Assembly: GCF_003002025.1 (NCBI RefSeq)
Contig: NZ_PVZB01000004.1
Coordinates: 1 to 64,000 of the forward strand
From: Paraburkholderia sp. BL25I1N1
Lineage (GTDB): Bacteria > Pseudomonadota > Gammaproteobacteria > Burkholderiales > Burkholderiaceae
Direction of reading: 5' to 3'
DNA length: 64,000 nt
The first letter of the stretch is position 1; each line of letters opens with the position of its first letter. The notes below the pieces were generated by a model. That model was not told the origin of the DNA. It ran no database searches and saw only the letters and a list, made by a program, of their open reading frames with translations. Below are positions 55,771 through 64,000 of the stretch, one piece after another. The position numbers were made by a program, and so were the translations under genes.

Positions 55771-56625
55771 TCAATGGTCCAAATGCGTCGCGCTCGAAAC
55801 GAATGCCGCAATGGCTTCGTTCAGCGGCCCCGGCGCGTCGCGATGCGGCGAGTGTCCGCAAGCGTCGAGCTTGACCAATTGCGCATGCGGCACGTGTGCG
55901 GCGATCGTCTCGATCTGCGCCATCGTGCCGTAGTTGTCGTCGTGGCCTTGCACGGCGAGCAACGGTTTGCGGATCGACGCCAATTCTTTTGCAATCGACC
56001 ACTGCCTGAAAGCCGGATTCAGCCAGATGTCGTTCCAGCCATAAAACGCGGAATCGACGTCCGCGTGATAGCGGCCGAGCTTGCCGCGCAGATCCGTTGT
56101 TTCGTAGAGTTGTCTGGTCTGCGCGATACTCTCCACCGAAATATCTTCGACGAAGACATGCGGCGCAATCGCCACCGCACCGGCCAATTCTTCAGGATGG
56201 AGCGCTGCATACAGCAGCGTGATCGAGCCGCCGTCGCTATGGCCGATCACCCACATGCGCCGGCGTTCGCGCATATCGATATCGAGCGCGTCGAGCAACG
56301 CGGGCAGAATGTCGCGCGCCTGAGCCGTCATGAAATCGACGGGCCATTTCACCTCATGCGGACGCGGCGTGGAAAGTCCGTAGCCAGGCCGCGAATAAAC
56401 CAGCCCACGCATGCCGAGCCGCTCGCATAACGATTGCGGCCAGTCGCGCCACATCGCGATCGAACCGAGGCCTTCATGCAGGAAGACGGCGATCGGTGCG
56501 TCGCCGGCCGCTTCATTCAGCCAACGATACTCGATGCGCAACGGCCCATGCGACGCGCAAGCGGGCAGGTCAGCGAATTCGCTGGCGCTCGTCGCTGCAA
56601 CGTTGCCAATGGCGGGGTTCTGCAT
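55771..56625 (-). CDS. Alpha/beta hydrolase of the box cluster
   Basis: 284 residues. HG motif VFLHEGLGSIAMWRDWP, nucleophile GHSDGGSI (S in G-H-S-D-G), late His in ACGHSPHRDAPG. Such hydrolases often accompany benzoyl-CoA ligase genes in box clusters and may hydrolyse thioesters or lactones formed by side reaction. It starts 8 bp after the ligase stop, so the two are surely co-transcribed. Confidence 0.87.
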   Translation of the reverse strand: MQNPAIGNVAATSASEFADLPACASHGPLRIEYRWLNEAAGDAPIAVFLHEGLGSIAMWRDWPQSLCERLGMRGLVYSRPGYGLSTPRPHEVKWPVDFMTAQARDILPALLDALDIDMRERRRMWVIGHSDGGSITLLYAALHPEELAGAVAIAPHVFVEDISVESIAQTRQLYETTDLRGKLGRYHADVDSAFYGWNDIWLNPAFRQWSIAKELASIRKPLLAVQGHDDNYGTMAQIETIAAHVPHAQLVKLDACGHSPHRDAPGPLNEAIAAFVSSATHLDH

Positions 56626-56633
56626 AGATCACC

Positions 56634-58238
56634 TTATGACTGCTCGCGCAGTTTGAAGCGTTGAATTTTTCCGGTGGCAGTCTTCGGCAAATCGTCGACG
56701 AACACGATATCGCGCGGATATTTATGCGGCGCGAGCCGGTCCTTGACGAAAGCCTTTAACTCATCCGCGAGTATCTCAGAGGCCGCGAATTCACGCTTCA
56801 ACACCACGAATGCACGAGTCTTGACGAGGCCGCCGTGATCGACGCCGACCACCGCCGCTTCGAGCACCGCGCCGTGCTGGACCAGCACCATTTCCACTTC
56901 GACCGGGGAGACATACTGGCCGCTGACTTTGAGCATGTCGTCGCTGCGGCCCGCGTAGACATAGCAGCCGTTCGCCAGCCGGCAGTACTTGTCGCCGCTG
57001 CGGATCCATTCGCCGAGAAACGTGGCGCGGGTTTTCTCGCGGTTGTTCCAGTACATCACGGCGGCGCTTGGCCCTTTGATATACAGATCGCCGACTTCGC
57101 CATCGGCCACGGCATGACCGGCATCGTCGCGCAACTCGACTTCGTATCCCGGCACCGGGCGGCCCGTCGTCCCGTACTCGACCGCGCCCGCGCGATTGGA
57201 CAGGAAGATATGCAGCATTTCAGTCGATCCGATACCGTCGAGAATCTCGCAGCCGAAATGGGCGGTGAAACGCTCGCCGATTTCACGCGGCAACGCTTCG
57301 CCCGCCGACGTGCAGATGCGCATCGCGACATCGGCGCGTGCGGGCAAGTTGGGCGAGACCAGCATGTTGGCGTAGAGCGTGGGCACGCCGTAGAACACAG
57401 TCGGGCGATGTTTGACGAGACGCGTGAAGATCGCGTCGGCGGTGGGACGCTCCGCCATCAGGATCGCCGTGGCGCCGACCGACAGCGGAAACGTCAAGCC
57501 GTTGCCGAGACCGTACGCAAAGAACAGCTTGGCCGCGGAGAACACCACGTCGCTTTCAGCGATGCCGAGGATCGGCTTGGCATAAAGCTCGGCGGTCCAG
57601 TACAGATTCGCATGCGTGTGGACGGTGCCTTTCGGTTTGCCGGTCGAGCCTGACGAATACAGCCAGAAGGCGATGTCGTCGCAGCCGGTTGCGGCGGCTT
57701 TGGCGGCGGGCGGGGCGGCGTCGATCAATTCTTCGAGCAGCGGCGCGATGAGCGGTTCTAGATGCGGCTCGCCCTCACACGGCTGGGAGACGATCAACTG
57801 ACAACCATCGTGTTCGACGGACTCCAGCGCCTGCGTCACGTTCTGCACCAGCGCATCCGAGGCGATCACCGCGCGCGCGTGGCTGTGCGTGAGCATGTAC
57901 ACATAGTCGGCGGGCGTGAGCAGCGTGTTTGCGACGACCGGCACAACGCCCGCGTAGAGCGCGCCGAGAAAGGCAACCGGCAGGGCGATGGTATCGAGCA
58001 TCACGAGCAACACGCGCTCTTCGGGATGCACGCCGAGTGTGCGCAGCGCGCTCGCAAAGCGCCGCGCGCGCTCTTCGAGTTCACCGTACGTGGCGCTGCC
58101 GGTGTCGTCGATATAGGCGGTCTTGGCGGCGCGGGCTTCGTTCAGTCGAAACAGGTAGGCCGCGAAGTTGAATAGCGCGGGCGGCGCTTCGACTGTCGCG
58201 GCGGGCTGATTCGCTGCCTTTTCCAACAAGGCTTCCAT
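56634..58238 (-). CDS. bclA: Benzoate-CoA ligase
   Basis: 534 residues, ANL superfamily, benzoate-CoA ligase subgroup. P-loop WLYSSGSTGKPKGTVHTHANLYW, DGIGSTEMLHIFLSNRAG, and C-terminal LPKTATGKIQRFKLRE. Converts benzoate, ATP and CoA to benzoyl-CoA, the entry step of the box pathway. GGAGGAG precedes the ATG. Located in a minus-strand operon with a hydrolase, divergent from boxR-boxCBA. Confidence 0.93.
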   Translation of the reverse strand: MEALLEKAANQPAATVEAPPALFNFAAYLFRLNEARAAKTAYIDDTGSATYGELEERARRFASALRTLGVHPEERVLLVMLDTIALPVAFLGALYAGVVPVVANTLLTPADYVYMLTHSHARAVIASDALVQNVTQALESVEHDGCQLIVSQPCEGEPHLEPLIAPLLEELIDAAPPAAKAAATGCDDIAFWLYSSGSTGKPKGTVHTHANLYWTAELYAKPILGIAESDVVFSAAKLFFAYGLGNGLTFPLSVGATAILMAERPTADAIFTRLVKHRPTVFYGVPTLYANMLVSPNLPARADVAMRICTSAGEALPREIGERFTAHFGCEILDGIGSTEMLHIFLSNRAGAVEYGTTGRPVPGYEVELRDDAGHAVADGEVGDLYIKGPSAAVMYWNNREKTRATFLGEWIRSGDKYCRLANGCYVYAGRSDDMLKVSGQYVSPVEVEMVLVQHGAVLEAAVVGVDHGGLVKTRAFVVLKREFAASEILADELKAFVKDRLAPHKYPRDIVFVDDLPKTATGKIQRFKLREQS

Positions 58239-58300
58239 GTGTCTCCTCCATCGGGTGGGCGCGGTCCGGCTGTTCTGTGCTCATGATCCGCTCGATGCTG

Positions 58301-58423
58301 TCAGGCTAATGTGCTCGCCCGGTCCACGAGCGCAACGCCCGTCACCGGATCGGTGAGTGTGACGCCCGCGCCGTCGCCGGCGATCCGCTCGCCGGCGACA
58401 TGGTTCTTCACGCGTCCGGTCAT
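58301..58423 (-). pseudogene. boxD remnant: N-terminal 40 codons of an aldehyde dehydrogenase
   Basis: The frame MTGRVKNHVAGERIAGDGAGV...DRASTLA ends in TGA after 40 codons. NHVAGERIAGDG and LTDPVTGVALV are the N-terminal strands of aldehyde dehydrogenases, and BoxD (3,4-dehydroadipyl-CoA semialdehyde dehydrogenase) normally lies beside the benzoyl-CoA ligase gene. About 470 residues, including the catalytic Cys and Glu, are missing; the ligase starts only 62 bp downstream, so the loss is a deletion and not a point stop. Confidence 0.6.
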
Positions 58424-58431
58424 GGCGGTGC

Positions 58432-58899
58432 TCAGGCGGGAGTGAATTCGATGGCGCCTTGCGGCAGGAGATACAGCACCAGCGCCTCGCCGTTCGCCAC
58501 CGTCGGACGATGCGCGGAGCCTGGCCCGTACACGCACCAGCCGGCCGGGTGGGCGTCGAAGGTGGCGCCTTCGTTGAGCGGCATGATCAGGTCGATCTCG
58601 CCGTTCGGGTGAACATGATGCGGTCCCGCAATATCCTTCATATCGACGACGTCGACGGAAAAGCCGTGGGTCTCGGGCAGCGCCTTGAAGATGCGACCGT
58701 AGCGAATGCCGCCGCCATCGCGGTTGCACAGCCAGCCTTCGGCGACGCCGCTTTTGCACGCCTCTGCAAGCTCGCGGAACGCGTCGCCGCCGGCCGGGTA
58801 GGTCTCGTTCAGCCAGTCCGCCAGCTTGCCGTCGAGCGGCCGGCCGGCGAGTTGCTCAGTGACGCCCGCGATCAGGCGCTGGAATTCATGTGGGGACAT
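58432..58899 (-). CDS. DUF4863 family protein of the box cluster
   Basis: 155 residues. A helical N-terminus (MSPHEFQRLIAGVTEQLAG) is followed by a cupin-like core (AGPHHVHPNGEIDLIMPLN, FDAHPAGWCVYGPGSAHRP) whose His residues could bind metal. I associate this family with 4-hydroxylaminobenzoate lyase-like proteins and with box clusters. First gene of the minus operon. Start 58899 gives the normal length; a start at 58965 adds 22 unlikely residues. Confidence 0.75.
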   Translation of the reverse strand: MSPHEFQRLIAGVTEQLAGRPLDGKLADWLNETYPAGGDAFRELAEACKSGVAEGWLCNRDGGGIRYGRIFKALPETHGFSVDVVDMKDIAGPHHVHPNGEIDLIMPLNEGATFDAHPAGWCVYGPGSAHRPTVANGEALVLYLLPQGAIEFTPA

Positions 58900-59091
58900 G
58901 CGAGCCTCCAGATCGGCGCCTCCGACCGGCACACGCACGTTAATGCATGCGAGTCGTCGCGCCATCTCCGTGACGCCGCCGAAAATCTCGACAGCGTTTG
59001 TTCTTGGATCAATATTTGGCGAAAATTAACCGTTCACTCGGGGTCTGTCAAGCACTATAGTACATGTATCGCAGTTATGAGGCAGCAAAAC

Positions 59092-60066
59092 ATGAACCAA
59101 AATTACTCTCCGGCACCCCTTGACGACTCAGCCGATGAGGACGCGCCCCGTGCCGAACGGCTGCCGGAGCGCGGCGCCGAGCGTGATCCGTTTCTCACGG
59201 CGATGGGCGACCGCGTACGCCTGCTGCGCGCGCGCCGCGGCATGACGCGCAAGACGCTGGCCACGGAAACCGGTCTGTCGGAGCGGCATCTGGCGAATCT
59301 GGAATCGGGCGTGGGCAATGCGTCGGTGCTGGTGCTACGGCAGATCGCGGCCACCTTGAACTGCGCGCTGGCCGAGGTGATCGGCGACGAAACCACGGCT
59401 TCCGCCGAGTGGCTGCTGATCCGCGAATTGCTCCAGGGACGCGATCAGGCGGCCTTGCAGCGCGCCCGCGTGGCGCTCGCCGAGATGTTCGCGCAGGCGC
59501 CGCGCGACCCGCATCGCAAGGACCGGATTGCGTTGATCGGCCTGCGCGGCGCCGGCAAATCGACGCTTGGGCGAATGCTCGCGCAGGAGCGCAAAGTGCC
59601 GTTTGTCGAGCTCACACGCGTGATCGAGCAACTGGCCGGCTGTCCGCCTTCGGAGATTCATTCGCTTTACGGCGCGGCCGCTTACCGGCGTTATGAACAC
59701 CGCGCGCTGGAGGCCGTGATCCAGGAACACCAGCGCGCGGTGATCGCGTCGCCGGGCGGACTCGTGTCGGAGTCGGGCACCTTCAATACGCTGCTGTCGC
59801 ATTGCTACACGGTGTGGCTGCAGGCCGCGCCGGAAGAGCACATGCGCCGCGTGGTCGCGCAGGGCGACCTGCGGCCGATGTCGGGCAACAAGGAGGCGAT
59901 GGACGACCTGAAGCGCATTCTGGCGGGGCGCTCCGAGCTGTACGGCCGCGCCGACATGACCTTCGACACCAGCGAAAAAACCTTGGCCGACGCCTACCTG
60001 CAACTACGTGACCGTCTCGCCGCAAGACTCGCTGCGGAATCACCCGACGAAGCGCGTGCGAGCTAA
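59092..60066 (+). CDS. boxR: BoxR-type benzoyl-CoA-sensing regulator (XRE helix-turn-helix plus shikimate kinase-like domain)
   Basis: 324 residues. An XRE helix-turn-helix (about 40-95: GDRVRLLRARRGMTRKTLATETGLSERHLANLESGVGNASV) is joined by a linker to a shikimate kinase-like domain whose Walker A is GLRGAGKST (150-158) and which has SPGGLVSESGTF and LRPMSGNKEAMDDL. In the BzdR/BoxR family benzoyl-CoA binds this domain and releases repression. It is divergent from the ligase operon and precedes boxC by 117 bp. ATG 59092 is chosen over an in-frame ATG at 59077. Confidence 0.92.
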   Translation: MNQNYSPAPLDDSADEDAPRAERLPERGAERDPFLTAMGDRVRLLRARRGMTRKTLATETGLSERHLANLESGVGNASVLVLRQIAATLNCALAEVIGDETTASAEWLLIRELLQGRDQAALQRARVALAEMFAQAPRDPHRKDRIALIGLRGAGKSTLGRMLAQERKVPFVELTRVIEQLAGCPPSEIHSLYGAAAYRRYEHRALEAVIQEHQRAVIASPGGLVSESGTFNTLLSHCYTVWLQAAPEEHMRRVVAQGDLRPMSGNKEAMDDLKRILAGRSELYGRADMTFDTSEKTLADAYLQLRDRLAARLAAESPDEARAS

Positions 60067-60099
60067 CTGCGCTGCCGCGTGAGGGTTTACTAGCGAACA

Positions 60100-60161
60100 T
60101 GCATTAAAGTGCTTTACATGGGTATGATGATGCACTATTGTTCAAAAACAACAAATTTGCA
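60100..60161. promoter_or_regulatory. boxC upstream region with three TGCA motifs
   Basis: TGCA occurs at 60100-60103, 60131-60134 and 60158-60161 in an AT-rich stretch before boxC. Operators of BzdR/BoxR proteins contain TGCA repeats, so this is a candidate operator. Confidence 0.4.
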
Positions 60162-60183
60162 TCGTCCAGTCAGGAGACGCCCC

Positions 60184-61854
60184 ATGTCCACAGCAGAAAC
60201 CGCCGTCGCGCCGGTCGACTACCGCACCGATCCCTCGCAGTACAAGCACTGGAAGCTGAGCTTCAACGGTCCCGTCGCGACGCTCGGCATCGACATCGCC
60301 GAGGACGGCGGCATTCGTGACGGCTACAAGCTGAAGCTGAATTCGTACGACCTCGGCGTCGATATCGAATTGCACGACGCAATACAGCGCATCCGATTCG
60401 AGCATCCCGAAGTGAAAACGGTGGTGCTGACCAGCCTGAAAGACCGCGTGTTCTGCTCGGGCGCCAACATTTTCATGTTGGGTCTCTCGACGCATGCGTG
60501 GAAGGTCAACTTCTGCAAGTTCACCAACGAGACGCGCAACGGCCTGGAAGATTCGTCGCGCTATTCGGGTCTGAAGTTTCTGGCTGCCGTGAACGGCGCG
60601 TGCGCCGGCGGCGGCTATGAACTCGCTCTGGCCTGCGACGAAATCTATCTGGTGGACGACCGCTCGTCGTCGGTGTCACTGCCGGAAGTGCCGTTGCTCG
60701 GCGTGTTGCCGGGCACCGGCGGCCTGACGCGCGTCACCGACAAACGCAAGGTGCGGCACGACCGCGCCGACATTTTCTGCACGGTGGTCGAAGGCGTACG
60801 CGGCGAGCGAGCGAAAGCATGGCGTCTCGTGGATGAAGTCGTGAAGCCGAACCAGTTCGAGCAGGCGATCCAGGCACGCGCGCTCGAACTCGCCGGGCAA
60901 AGCGATCGTCCCGCGGACGCACAAGGCGTTGTGCTCACGCGTATCGAACGCACGGACCGCGAAGACGGCCTCACTTATAAGACGCTCGACGTCACGATCG
61001 ATCGTGCAAAACGTATCGCGACGTTCACCGCCAAGGCGCCGGCGGGCGAACCGCCCGCGAATATCGATGAGATCGTCGCAGCGGGCGTGAACTGGTGGCC
61101 GTTGCAATTCGCCCGCGAACTCGACGACGCGATCCTGTGCATGCGCACCAACGAACTGGCGGTCGGCACGTGGGTCTTCAGAACCGAAGGCGATGCCCGC
61201 AATCTGCTCGCCGCGGATGCCTCGCTCATGCAGCACAAGGACCACTGGTTCGTGCGCGAGACCATCGGCCTGTTGCGCCGCACGCTTGCACGTATCGACG
61301 TTTCGTCGCGCTCGTTGTTCGCGCTGATCGAGCCGGGTTCGTGCTTTGCCGGCACGTTCGCGGAACTCGCGTTCGCCGCTGACCGCACGTATATGGCGGC
61401 GCTGCCGGGCAATGAAGAGGAAGAGCCGGCCATCACCCTTTCGGAAGTCAACTTCGGCCTCTACCCGATGGTTACGCATCAGTCGCGTCTCGGCCGGCGT
61501 TTCTACGAAGAAGCCGAGCCGCTCGACGCGGTGCGTTCCCTGATCGGTCAGCCGATCAAGCCGGTCGAAGCCGAGCGTCTCGGCCTCGTGACCGCATCGC
61601 CCGACGACATCGACTGGGCCGACGAAATCCGCATCGCGCTCGAAGAGCGCGCCGCGATGTCGCCGGATGCATTGACCGGACTCGAGGCGAATCTGCGCTT
61701 CAATGGTCCGGAAACGATGGAGACGCGCATTTTCGGGCGTCTCACCGCGTGGCAGAACTGGATTTTCAACCGGCCGAACGCAGTGGGCGAGAAGGGCGCG
61801 CTCAAGGTGTACGGCAAGGGTAGCAAGGCGCAATTCGACGTCTCGCGTGTTTGA
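60184..61854 (+). CDS. boxC: Benzoyl-CoA-dihydrodiol lyase / 2,3-epoxybenzoyl-CoA dihydrolase
   Basis: 556 residues, two crotonase-like modules: the first has DRVFCSGANIFML and GACAGGGYELALACDEIYLV, the second ALIEPGSCFAGTFAELAFAADRTYM. BoxC opens the oxidised ring of benzoyl-CoA to 3,4-dehydroadipyl-CoA semialdehyde and formate. Start at MSTAETAV (60184) has GGAGACG upstream; 25 further in-frame codons upstream pass through the likely operator. Confidence 0.95.
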   Translation: MSTAETAVAPVDYRTDPSQYKHWKLSFNGPVATLGIDIAEDGGIRDGYKLKLNSYDLGVDIELHDAIQRIRFEHPEVKTVVLTSLKDRVFCSGANIFMLGLSTHAWKVNFCKFTNETRNGLEDSSRYSGLKFLAAVNGACAGGGYELALACDEIYLVDDRSSSVSLPEVPLLGVLPGTGGLTRVTDKRKVRHDRADIFCTVVEGVRGERAKAWRLVDEVVKPNQFEQAIQARALELAGQSDRPADAQGVVLTRIERTDREDGLTYKTLDVTIDRAKRIATFTAKAPAGEPPANIDEIVAAGVNWWPLQFARELDDAILCMRTNELAVGTWVFRTEGDARNLLAADASLMQHKDHWFVRETIGLLRRTLARIDVSSRSLFALIEPGSCFAGTFAELAFAADRTYMAALPGNEEEEPAITLSEVNFGLYPMVTHQSRLGRRFYEEAEPLDAVRSLIGQPIKPVEAERLGLVTASPDDIDWADEIRIALEERAAMSPDALTGLEANLRFNGPETMETRIFGRLTAWQNWIFNRPNAVGEKGALKVYGKGSKAQFDVSRV

Positions 61855-61968
61855 TACGCATTGGGCACGCATTTGATGCGCGCGTGATGGGCGTCTGAAG
61901 ACCATCGACGCCAATTGCCCGATACCAGCCTCTCATCGTCACTGCAGTTTCCGAATCAGGAACCGACC

Positions 61969-63396
61969 ATGTCAACGATCAACTACAGCGAAAAGATTCC
62001 GAACAACGTCAACCTCGCCGACGACCGGGCACTGCAGCGCGCGCTCGAACAATGGCAGCCGAATTTCCTGGCGTGGTGGGGTGACATGGGCCCGGAAGGC
62101 TCGCACGGCTACGACGTATATCTGCGTACCGCGGTCAGCGTCGACGCGGGCGGCTGGGCACATTTCGATCACGTGAAGATGCCGGACTACCGCTGGGGCA
62201 TTTTTCTCACGCCCGGCGAGCAGGACCGCAAGATTCATTTCGGCGAACACAAGGGCGAAGCGGCCTGGCAGGACGTGCCCGGCGAACATCGCGCGAATCT
62301 GCGCCGTATCATCGTGACCCAGGGCGACACCGAACCGGCGTCGGTCGAGCAGCAGCGCCACCTTGGTTTGACGGCGCCCTCCATGTACGACTTGCGCAAC
62401 CTGTTCCAGGTGAACGTGGAAGAAGGCCGCCACCTGTGGGCGATGGTGTATCTGCTGCATCGCTACTTCGGCCGGGACGGCCGTGAGGAAGCCGAAGCAT
62501 TGCTCGGCCGCCGTTCTGGCGACGACGACAATCCCCGCATTCTTGGCGCATTCAATGAAAAAACGCCGGACTGGCTCGCGTTTTTCATGTTCACGTACTT
62601 TACCGATCGCGACGGCAAGTTTCAGTTGTCGGCGCTTGCCGAGTCTGGCTTCGATCCGCTCGCGCGCACCACCAGGTTCATGCTGACCGAAGAAGCGCAT
62701 CACATGTTCGTGGGCGAATCGGGTGTATCTCGCGTGATCCAGCGCACTGCCCAGGTCATGAACGAACTGGGCACGGACGATGTCGCGAAGCTTCGCGCGG
62801 CCGGCGTGATCGATCTGCCGACCATTCAGCGTTATCTGAACTTCCATTACTCGGTCACGATCGACCTGTTCGGCGCCGATCATTCGTCCAACGCGGCCAC
62901 GTTCTATAGCTCGGGCCTCAAAGGTCGTTACGAAGAAAACAAGCGCGACGACGATCATCAGTTGAACGGCCAGAGCTACAAATTGCTCGACGTGCAGGAC
63001 GGAAAACTGGTCGAGCGCGAAGTGCCAATGCTTAACGCGATGAACGAAGTGCTGCGCGACGACTACATCAAGGACTCGGTGGCGGGCGTCGGGCGCTGGA
63101 ACAAGGTGCTCGAAAAAGCCGGCATCGATTTCCGCATGACGGTGCCGCATAAAGCGTTCAATCGGCAGATCGGCACATTCGCGGGCACGCGCGTGTCGCC
63201 CGACGGCCGCGTGGTCAGCGAAACCGAATGGGCCGCCAACGAGACGAAATGGCTCGCCACGCCGGAAGACCGCGCTTACGTCGCGTCGTTGATGGGACGC
63301 GTCACGCAAGCCGGCAAGTTCGCCAATTGGATCGCGCCGCCCGCGATGGGCGTGAACCGTCAGCCGGTCGATTTCGAATACGTGCGCTTCAACTGA
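61969..63396 (+). CDS. boxB: Benzoyl-CoA 2,3-epoxidase subunit BoxB
   Basis: 475 residues, a class I diiron protein. ExxH pairs are visible at E152-x2-H155 (EEGRHLWAM) and E241-x2-H244 ([10 protein letters not shown]), giving the four-helix-bundle iron ligands. With BoxA as reductase it epoxidises benzoyl-CoA using O2. Start [11 protein letters not shown] (61969) lies 114 bp after boxC, preceded by GGAA; the order boxC-boxB-boxA is as expected. Confidence 0.95.
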   Translation: MSTINYSEKIPNNVNLADDRALQRALEQWQPNFLAWWGDMGPEGSHGYDVYLRTAVSVDAGGWAHFDHVKMPDYRWGIFLTPGEQDRKIHFGEHKGEAAWQDVPGEHRANLRRIIVTQGDTEPASVEQQRHLGLTAPSMYDLRNLFQVNVEEGRHLWAMVYLLHRYFGRDGREEAEALLGRRSGDDDNPRILGAFNEKTPDWLAFFMFTYFTDRDGKFQLSALAESGFDPLARTTRFMLTEEAHHMFVGESGVSRVIQRTAQVMNELGTDDVAKLRAAGVIDLPTIQRYLNFHYSVTIDLFGADHSSNAATFYSSGLKGRYEENKRDDDHQLNGQSYKLLDVQDGKLVEREVPMLNAMNEVLRDDYIKDSVAGVGRWNKVLEKAGIDFRMTVPHKAFNRQIGTFAGTRVSPDGRVVSETEWAANETKWLATPEDRAYVASLMGRVTQAGKFANWIAPPAMGVNRQPVDFEYVRFN

Positions 63397-63458
63397 GCGC
63401 GCGAGCGGCGCTTGACGCGCGTGGCGCCAGTGCGCCGCATCTCAAGGTGGAGGAAGTC

Positions 63459-64000
63459 ATGAACGGCCCAGTATCGATCGAAGTTCTCAGGCAGCATCTG
63501 ATCGATCCGGAAATCTGCATTCGCTGCAATACGTGCGAAGAGACTTGCCCGGTCGATGCGATCACGCACGACGACAACAACTACGTGGTCAAGGCGGATA
63601 TCTGCAACGGCTGCATGGCGTGTGTGCCGCCGTGTCCGACTGGCGCGATCGACAACTGGCGCACGGTGCTGAAGGCCGACGCATATCCGATCGAAGAACA
63701 GTTCACCTGGGACGTCCTGCCGGAACAGAACACGATGGCCGTGCCCGCCGCGGACAAGTCGCCGGGCGCGGGCGGGTCGGGTGATACGCCCGCGGAGGCA
63801 GGCGGCATTGAAGTGGATACCGTGCGCGGTTCGGTCGTGCCGCCATGGTCCGCGGCGAAACCGTACGTGAACCTCTACACGCACAAGGAGCCCACTAGCG
63901 CGACGGTGGTCGGCAACTACCGGCTCACGGACGGCTCGACCGATAGCGACATTCATCATATTGTGCTGGATTTCGGATCGATGCCGTTTCCAGTGCTGGA
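63459..64000 (+). CDS. boxA: Benzoyl-CoA 2,3-epoxidase reductase BoxA (cut by window end)
   Basis: About 180 codons are visible. The N-terminus holds two 4Fe-4S ferredoxin motifs, [12 protein letters not shown] and [12 protein letters not shown]. After a Gly/Ala-rich linker (about 90-115) begins the FNR-like part ([21 protein letters not shown]). The C-terminal FAD/NADPH domain lies outside. BoxA passes electrons from NADPH to BoxB. GGAGGAAG precedes the ATG. Confidence 0.93.
   Translation, partial: MNGPVSIEVLRQHLIDPEICIRCNTCEETCPVDAITHDDNNYVVKADICNGCMACVPPCPTGAIDNWRTVLKADAYPIEEQFTWDVLPEQNTMAVPAADKSPGAGGSGDTPAEAGGIEVDTVRGSVVPPWSAAKPYVNLYTHKEPTSATVVGNYRLTDGSTDSDIHHIVLDFGSMPFPVL

Overview
The window is chromosomal DNA of a Burkholderiales bacterium, most likely Burkholderia sensu lato / Paraburkholderia. 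It is GC-rich and densely coded. The order tRNA-Val, thrS, infC, rpmI, rplT, pheS, pheT, ihfA, MerR gene, tRNA-Pro and the aerobic benzoyl-CoA (box) cluster both fit that group. No intact insertion sequence, prophage or CRISPR array is visible.

Layout. 0-8 kb: the 5' end of an ETF-ubiquinone oxidoreductase gene (minus strand), an SDR, a thioesterase, a PAS-LuxR regulator, the scoAB CoA transferase, an alpha/beta hydrolase, a RidA protein and relA. 8-16.7 kb: the conserved translation block, bounded by two tRNA genes. infC starts at a rare ATC codon. 17-22 kb: a thioesterase, a minus-strand pair made of a Rieske-cytochrome P450 fusion and a PLP-dependent dehydratase, and bacterioferritin behind a Fur-box-like site. 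22-28 kb: a beta-oxidation operon (FadB-like protein plus two acyl-CoA dehydrogenases) with a divergent LysR gene. 28-33.5 kb: LysR, a fluoroacetate-dehalogenase-like hydrolase, a LeuC/LeuD-like dehydratase pair and a DctA-like carrier. 33.5-37.9 kb: a PECR-like SDR, an acyl-CoA synthetase and an Lrp regulator with coupled starts, then a DUF2000 protein and a glyoxalase-family protein. 37.9-41.4 kb: a histidine-rich Tat protein and a GMC flavoprotein among three covarying palindromes, a ribbon-helix-helix protein and a small unknown protein. 41.4-45 kb: two chemoreceptors. 45-52.8 kb: a MocR-type regulator and the Nit1C nitrilase cluster. 52.9-55.5 kb: a Tat-exported phospholipase C and a small lipoprotein. 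55.6-64 kb: the box benzoate pathway with boxR, boxC, boxB and boxA (cut by the window end) on plus, and a DUF4863 gene, a boxD stub, benzoyl-CoA ligase, a hydrolase and a RidA stub on minus.

How genes work together. Several units feed acyl-CoA metabolism: scoAB, the FadB/ACAD operon, the synthetase/PECR operon, the thioesterases and ETF-QO, which passes dehydrogenase electrons to quinone. In the box cluster the ligase makes benzoyl-CoA, BoxA/BoxB epoxidise it, BoxC opens the ring and BoxR senses the CoA ester. The next enzyme, BoxD, is reduced here to about 40 codons, so the aldehyde step must be supplied elsewhere or the pathway is impaired.

The most notable items are: (1) the Nit1C promoter region, with a consensus -24/-12 sigma-54 promoter, an NtrC-type site and a long palindrome shared with the adjacent MocR gene; (2) a 37-codon glycosyltransferase stub inside Nit1C; (3) the Rieske-P450 fusion; (4) the boxD and RidA stubs; (5) covarying palindromes around the GMC oxidoreductase genes; (6) the dehalogenase/LeuCD/DctA unit. 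All identifications come from reading the sequence and recalling families; no database search was run.
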